From NCBI GenBank assembly GCA_001914705.1, contig MNDB01000049.1, forward strand, positions 1 through 8,715: a stretch of DNA of 8,715 nt, read 5' to 3'. A program made the position numbers and the translations under genes. This stretch comes from Actinobacteria bacterium 13_2_20CM_68_14. Its GTDB lineage: Bacteria > Actinomycetota > Thermoleophilia > Gaiellales > Gaiellaceae. The notes beneath the pieces are model-generated. The model saw only the letters and a list, made by a program, of their open reading frames with translations, was not told the DNA's origin and did not search any database. Each line of letters starts with the position of its first letter. Position 1 is the first letter of the stretch. Below are positions 5,889 to 8,715 of the stretch, one piece after another.

Positions 5889-6801
5889 CGGAAGGAACGA
5901 CCCACCGGTCACTCTGCAGGAGGTTCCCGAGCCCCAACCGAAGGAGGGTGAGGCGCTCGTGCAGGTGCGGGCGAGCACGGTGAATCGCGGCGAGCTCGCG
6001 CTGCTCGCCTCACGCGCCGACGGCTGGCGGCCAGGCCAAGACGTCGCCGGCGTAGTGGCGACACCAGCAGCTGACGGCAATGGGCCCCCGGCCGGCACGC
6101 GCGTAATCGGGCTCGCCGAGGCAGCCGCATGGTCGCAACGCGTCGCCGTCCCGGTCGAACGACTCGCCGTCATCGACGACGCTGTGCCGTTCGAGTCGGC
6201 CGCGACCCTCGGCCTCGCCGGACTGACAGCGCTGCGTTCGCTGCGCGAAATCGGGCCGCTGCTCGGCCGCAGCGTTCTCGTCCTCGGCGCAAGCGGTGGG
6301 CTCGGACACTTCGTCGTGCAGCTCGCCGCACTCGCTGGCGCAAACGTCAGCACGCTCGTCCGCACCGACGCGACCGGAGCCGGCAGCCGCCTCGCGGATC
6401 TGGGAGTCAGGCAGCTGATCGCAGGCGAGGAACCCGAAACCGCAGCGTTCGAAGTCGTCGTCGACGTCGTTGGCGGAGCATCGCTGGAACGCGCGATCCG
6501 CGCCGTCCGTCCAGGCGGCACGATCATGCTGCTCGGAGCCACCGACCCGCAGCCCGCCAGGATCACGCTGCTCGACTTCATCGGTCACGAGGGCGCGCGC
6601 ATCCTCACCTTCTTCTCCTACGCCGGCGACGACGCGGCCATCGGCCCCGACCTCGACACACTCGCGCAGCTAGTAGCACAGGGCCGGCTGCACCCGACCA
6701 TCTCCATCGCCGTCGACTGGAAAGACGTCGGCCGCCTTCTCGACGCAATGAGGGAAGGCAAACTCGCAGGCAAGACCGTTCTGACTGTGACCTCGCCATG
6801 A
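5869..6801 (+). CDS. MDR-family oxidoreductase, zinc-free, quinone oxidoreductase-like
   Basis: A 310-residue medium-chain dehydrogenase/reductase. Members of the zinc-free branch reduce quinones or the C=C bond of enones with NADPH. The N-terminal GroES-like domain (about 1-115) includes VQVRASTVNRGEL and the GQDVAGVV segment at 56-63. The Rossmann domain carries LGASGGLGHFVVQLA, with the nucleotide-binding GASGGLG at 140-146. RAVRPGGTIMLLGA and the C-terminal GKLAGKTVLTV are typical family features. No cysteine-histidine zinc ligands are present, hence the zinc-free call. It is slightly shorter than the usual 320-330 residues. It stands alone on the plus strand, downstream of the sigma remnant and converging with the minus-strand genes. 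A detoxifying role fits the SDR and exporter nearby, but the substrate is unknown. Confidence 0.9.
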   Translation: MLALVRDGRNDPPVTLQEVPEPQPKEGEALVQVRASTVNRGELALLASRADGWRPGQDVAGVVATPAADGNGPPAGTRVIGLAEAAAWSQRVAVPVERLAVIDDAVPFESAATLGLAGLTALRSLREIGPLLGRSVLVLGASGGLGHFVVQLAALAGANVSTLVRTDATGAGSRLADLGVRQLIAGEEPETAAFEVVVDVVGGASLERAIRAVRPGGTIMLLGATDPQPARITLLDFIGHEGARILTFFSYAGDDAAIGPDLDTLAQLVAQGRLHPTISIAVDWKDVGRLLDAMREGKLAGKTVLTVTSP

Positions 6802-6827
6802 ACGGGATCAATCTGGTTCCGCAGCCC

Positions 6828-7130
6828 TCAAGAACCCAGCGTGCTCAAGCTAGGGTCGGGCCCGCCCGCGATCACGATGCGAACCATCACGGCGCGAGCG
6901 CTCAATAGGGCGCGCAGCGACTGCGACAGCGAGAACCCGGCGGCGTTTGAGGCCGAGTACGCTGAAAGAGGAGAAGAGTAGGTAGCGGAGCGAATGCCGT
7001 GCGCGACAGCACGTTGACGATCACGCTACGCGAACGGTCAGGGACGGTAGGAACGCCGCGGACACGTCAGAGACGAGACGCTCTCAGCGGCTTCCTGAAC
7101 CTGGGCCGCGTCAGTCACGTCCAGTTTCAC
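6828..7130 (-). pseudogene. Decayed classical SDR, catalytic lysine lost
   Basis: The gap between the two converging genes holds an SDR relic on the minus strand, split over three segments. From 7130 down to 7068 it encodes LDVTDAAQVQEAAESVSSL, close to the intact SDR's LDVTDRAQIRSAVEQVESL. The following ~35-40 residues, with NAG and the catalytic Asn, are deleted. AFLPSLT follows at 7056-7036, then after a frameshift RSVIVNVLSRTAFAPLP from 7030 (catalytic-serine strand). After another frameshift, from 6962, comes AYSASNAAGFSLSQSLRAL, with the active-site Tyr kept but Lys replaced by Asn, ending at a stop at 6828-6830 just past a damaged GGPDPS (normally GPVDT). The N-terminal nucleotide-binding part is missing. 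Two frameshifts, one internal deletion, the lost lysine and the missing N-terminus make function impossible and sequencing error unlikely as the sole cause. It lies directly downstream of the DUF899 gene in the same direction. Confidence 0.75.
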
Positions 7131-7146
7131 GCACGTCCCTCCCCGA

Positions 7147-7167
7147 CGAGAGTCGATCGTTCTCTCG
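7147..7167 (-). terminator. Weak hairpin after the DUF899 gene
   Basis: CGAGAG (7147-7152) and CTCTCG (7162-7167) form a 6-bp stem with a 9-nt loop, just past the DUF899 stop codon at 7173-7175. No T-run follows, so termination is only possible, not shown. Confidence 0.25.
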
Positions 7168-7172
7168 CCGCG

Positions 7173-7946
7173 TCATGCGTCGTACTCGTCGTGTCGGCGC
7201 AGCCACATCTCGCCGTTTTCGTCGCGACCCTTGGGCGTCCGGTCGAGGATCGCGTAGTAGCCCATCAGGAACTCGGTTCCGCGGGCGTAGCTGGAGTAGC
7301 AGTGGTAGACGTTGCTCCCGTCGCGGGCGAACGTGCCGACACCGTGGCCCTCGGAGAAGTAGCCGGCGATGTCCGTGCCGGTCGCGTCGGCGTTCTGGGT
7401 GGCGACCGGCGGGAGGCTGTCGCGGACTTGCTGGTCGCCTAGCAACGGAAACGCCGCAACCTCGTTGGCCAGGAGAAGCGGCACAGCGTCGTGCGCGTGA
7501 TCGCCGACGGAAACGCCGAAGTCAAGGTTGAAGTCGCTCTCGTAGCTCGAGGCCCAGTTGAAGCTCCAGCCCATTCGGCGACGGTAGGCGAGCAGCTTCT
7601 CGAGCGGCGCGTGTGAGATGCAGACCATCGTGACGTCGCGCGCCTTGAGATGCGGGAGCACGCCGTTGAAGCTGTCGGCTGTCGACGAACAGGTCGCGCA
7701 GCCGGCGGTGTAGTCGGGGCCAAACATGAAGTGGTAGACGATCAGCTGCGACCTGCCGTCGAACAGCTCCGCAAGAGTGCGTGTGCCGGCCTCGGTGTCG
7801 AAGCGGTACTCCTTTTCGAGAGCCACCCACGGGAGCTCGCGGCGCTGCTGTGCGATCTCGTCGGCGAGCCGCGTGTGCTCCTTCTCCCGCGCGAGCAGCG
7901 GCGTGCGTGCGGCGAGCCAGTCTTCGCGTGTTCCGATCTTGGTCAT
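7173..7946 (-). CDS. DUF899 family thioredoxin-like protein
   Basis: A 257-residue cytoplasmic protein of the DUF899 family, predicted to have a thioredoxin-like fold. The exact reaction of the family is not established. Residues 1-65 form a helical lead-in (TREDWLAARTPLLAREKEHTR, then ELPWVALEKEYRF), followed by LIVYHFMFGPDY and the redox-type motif Cys83-Ala-Thr-Cys86 in GCATCSS. Most relatives have GCxxCS at this place. The C-terminal part carries VYHCYSSYARG and LDRTPKGRDENGEMW, which are strong family signatures. Length is normal and no damage is seen. The start is ATG at 7946-7944, with AAAGGAG 7 nt upstream. It lies 19 bp after the DUF2182 gene and is very likely co-transcribed with it. 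The CxxC suggests a thiol-disulfide or peroxide-related role, an inference. No signal peptide is visible. Confidence 0.9.
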   Translation of the reverse strand: MTKIGTREDWLAARTPLLAREKEHTRLADEIAQQRRELPWVALEKEYRFDTEAGTRTLAELFDGRSQLIVYHFMFGPDYTAGCATCSSTADSFNGVLPHLKARDVTMVCISHAPLEKLLAYRRRMGWSFNWASSYESDFNLDFGVSVGDHAHDAVPLLLANEVAAFPLLGDQQVRDSLPPVATQNADATGTDIAGYFSEGHGVGTFARDGSNVYHCYSSYARGTEFLMGYYAILDRTPKGRDENGEMWLRRHDEYDA

Positions 7947-7953
7947 GCTGTGA

Positions 7954-7960
7954 CTCCTTT
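7954..7960 (-). promoter_or_regulatory. Ribosome binding site of the DUF899 gene
   Basis: On the minus strand AAAGGAG lies 7 nt before the ATG at 7946. It sits in the 19-bp gap after the DUF2182 stop codon and allows independent translation initiation within the operon. Confidence 0.7.
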
Positions 7961-7965
7961 ACGTT

Positions 7966-8541
7966 TTAGGGACCAACGGCAACGGTGATTCCGAGTGAGA
8001 CGATCACGAGCGCCACCGGGACGTCGACCGAGAGCCGCTCGGGCAGAAGTTTCTGGGCAAGCACGAGCACGGCGATCACGGACATCCAGGCGATGCTCAT
8101 GACGCCGAGCGCCAGCAACATCAGCATCAGGCCGATGCTCGAGCCGAGGCAGTACAGACCGAACGTGAATCCTGAACGGACACTCTCGCGGCAGCGCCGG
8201 CGGCACTCATGCTTGAGCGGCGTGAGCTCGTACAGACCAGCCCCGACGGTCAACGCCCCTGCGATGAGCGACCCATGCGGGCGGTACGCCGGATACACCG
8301 CGAGCCCAACGAGTATCCAGACGGCGAGATAGGAGCCAACAAACAGCGGCGAGGTCTGCACCCGGTTCCGCCTCAACACCGCCGGGGCGACGCTCGGCAG
8401 CATCATCGCCGCCATCATCGGCACCCAAAAGCCGACGAAGGACCCGAAGGAGCCGAGCTCGGTCGCGCCACCCATGTCCATCCCCTTCATTTGCTCGACT
8501 GCGACCACCCAGGCCGCTGCCGCAAGGACGAGCGTCATCAA
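7966..8541 (-). CDS. DUF2182 integral membrane protein (predicted metal-binding)
   Basis: About 190 residues with five to seven hydrophobic segments (about 3-15, 34-54, 66-86, 91-103, 122-146, 148-165, 172-190). The family is annotated as predicted metal-binding membrane proteins of unknown function. Signatures seen are the Met-rich QMKGMDMGG at 17-25, PMMAAMMLPSVAP at 41-53, and LTPLKHECRRRCR at 106-118, with His111, Cys113 and Cys117 as possible metal ligands. The start is unclear: TTG 8541 or ATG 8538 has no good ribosome binding site, and family members usually begin about ten residues earlier with a charged RERxxV-type segment. That segment (PERTPTVAGL) is present just upstream in frame, but without a start codon. 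An ATG at 8572 is one base out of frame with it. A small indel near the start is therefore possible. The DUF1326 partner often found beside this family is not in the window. Confidence 0.82.
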   Translation of the reverse strand: MMTLVLAAAAWVVAVEQMKGMDMGGATELGSFGSFVGFWVPMMAAMMLPSVAPAVLRRNRVQTSPLFVGSYLAVWILVGLAVYPAYRPHGSLIAGALTVGAGLYELTPLKHECRRRCRESVRSGFTFGLYCLGSSIGLMLMLLALGVMSIAWMSVIAVLVLAQKLLPERLSVDVPVALVIVSLGITVAVGP

Positions 8542-8663
8542 CCCAGCTACCGTTGGCGTCCGCTCTGGTCATCTCAGTAAAGACACCAGCGCTGCGCGCG
8601 ATCGACCGATCCGAGGCGGCGGCGGGGGAGAGAGCTTGGAATCGCTGTCAGCCATGTTCGCGC

Positions 8664-8715
8664 TCAACGCGGGTAAACGCCGCCGTCGATGCTGAAGACC
8701 TGGTTGGTGATGTAA
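8664..8715 (-). CDS. C-terminus of a classical SDR oxidoreductase (partial)
   Basis: The last 16 codons of a gene running in from the right edge encode YITNQVFSIDGGVYPR followed by a stop at 8664-8666. This is the standard end of FabG-like classical SDRs, where the xITGQxxxxDGG segment closes the cofactor site and helps form the tetramer; Asn stands where Gly is commonest. The catalytic parts lie outside the window, so intactness cannot be judged. The 90-bp gap to the DUF2182 gene on the same strand contains no clear promoter, so the two may share a transcript. Confidence 0.75.
   Translation of the reverse strand, partial: YITNQVFSIDGGVYPR

Noticed and set aside
6798..6908. A 36-codon open frame beginning at an ATGA overlap with the quinone-oxidoreductase-like gene.
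   Set aside because: Its third codon positions show no GC bias and its product resembles nothing. The minus strand of the same bases carries the SDR relic.
8569..8655. Minus-strand 28-codon open frame (MADSDSKLSPPPPP...) ending in an ATGA overlap with the ATG at 8572.
   Set aside because: Codon use is mixed, there is no ribosome binding site or recognisable family, and the ATG it overlaps is out of frame with the DUF2182 gene.
1..8715. CRISPR arrays, tRNA or rRNA genes, IS ends, integrase or transposase genes, toxin-antitoxin pairs.
   Set aside because: No regularly spaced repeats, no cloverleaf-like segments and no transposase or recombinase motifs were seen on either strand.

Overview
The window is high-GC DNA (about two-thirds G+C by eye) with strongly GC-biased third codon positions. 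Its gene types are a SigG-like ECF sigma factor with a SnoaL-like tail, a DHA2 exporter, DUF899 and DUF2182 proteins, and many short-chain dehydrogenases. Together they suggest a soil-type actinobacterium. A deep lineage such as Thermoleophilia/Solirubrobacterales is possible, but that is inference only. It looks like an accessory region: genes for small-molecule redox chemistry, export and stress regulation are mixed with several decayed genes.

Layout, left to right. Positions 1-~360 (+) hold the C-terminal part of an NmrA-like NAD(P)-binding protein, which reads without a stop into a broken N-terminal piece of a classical SDR (373-~530). An ECF-type promoter candidate (686-712) precedes an ECF sigma factor with a C-terminal SnoaL-like domain (724 or 745 to 1794). 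The sigma gene overlaps by 4 bp a small cupin-like protein (1791-2102). A highly structured leader (2108-2157), whose 3' arm contains the ribosome binding site, then precedes a DHA2-type exporter (2160-3635), followed by an intact SDR (3720-4457). A long GC-rich hairpin (4597-4638) closes this block.

Next come the remains of an ECF42-type sigma factor (4639-~5700): region 2 is missing and the reading frame is broken near 4807. A short piece in a third frame (5706-5888) has clear coding character but no recognised family. A quinone-oxidoreductase-like MDR gene (5869-6801) follows. From about 6828 rightward everything lies on the minus strand: a decayed SDR (6828-7130) whose catalytic lysine is now asparagine, a DUF899 thioredoxin-like protein (7173-7946), a DUF2182 membrane protein (7966-8541), and the last codons of another SDR at the right edge (8664-8715).

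The plus-strand block sigma factor, cupin-like protein, exporter and SDR could be one regulatory and effector unit: a self-controlled ECF factor with a ligand-pocket-like tail, a co-translated cupin-fold partner, an exporter under possible translational control, and a modifying oxidoreductase. No membrane anti-sigma factor is visible. This working model is inference. The overlap, the leader and the promoter-like sequence are seen directly.
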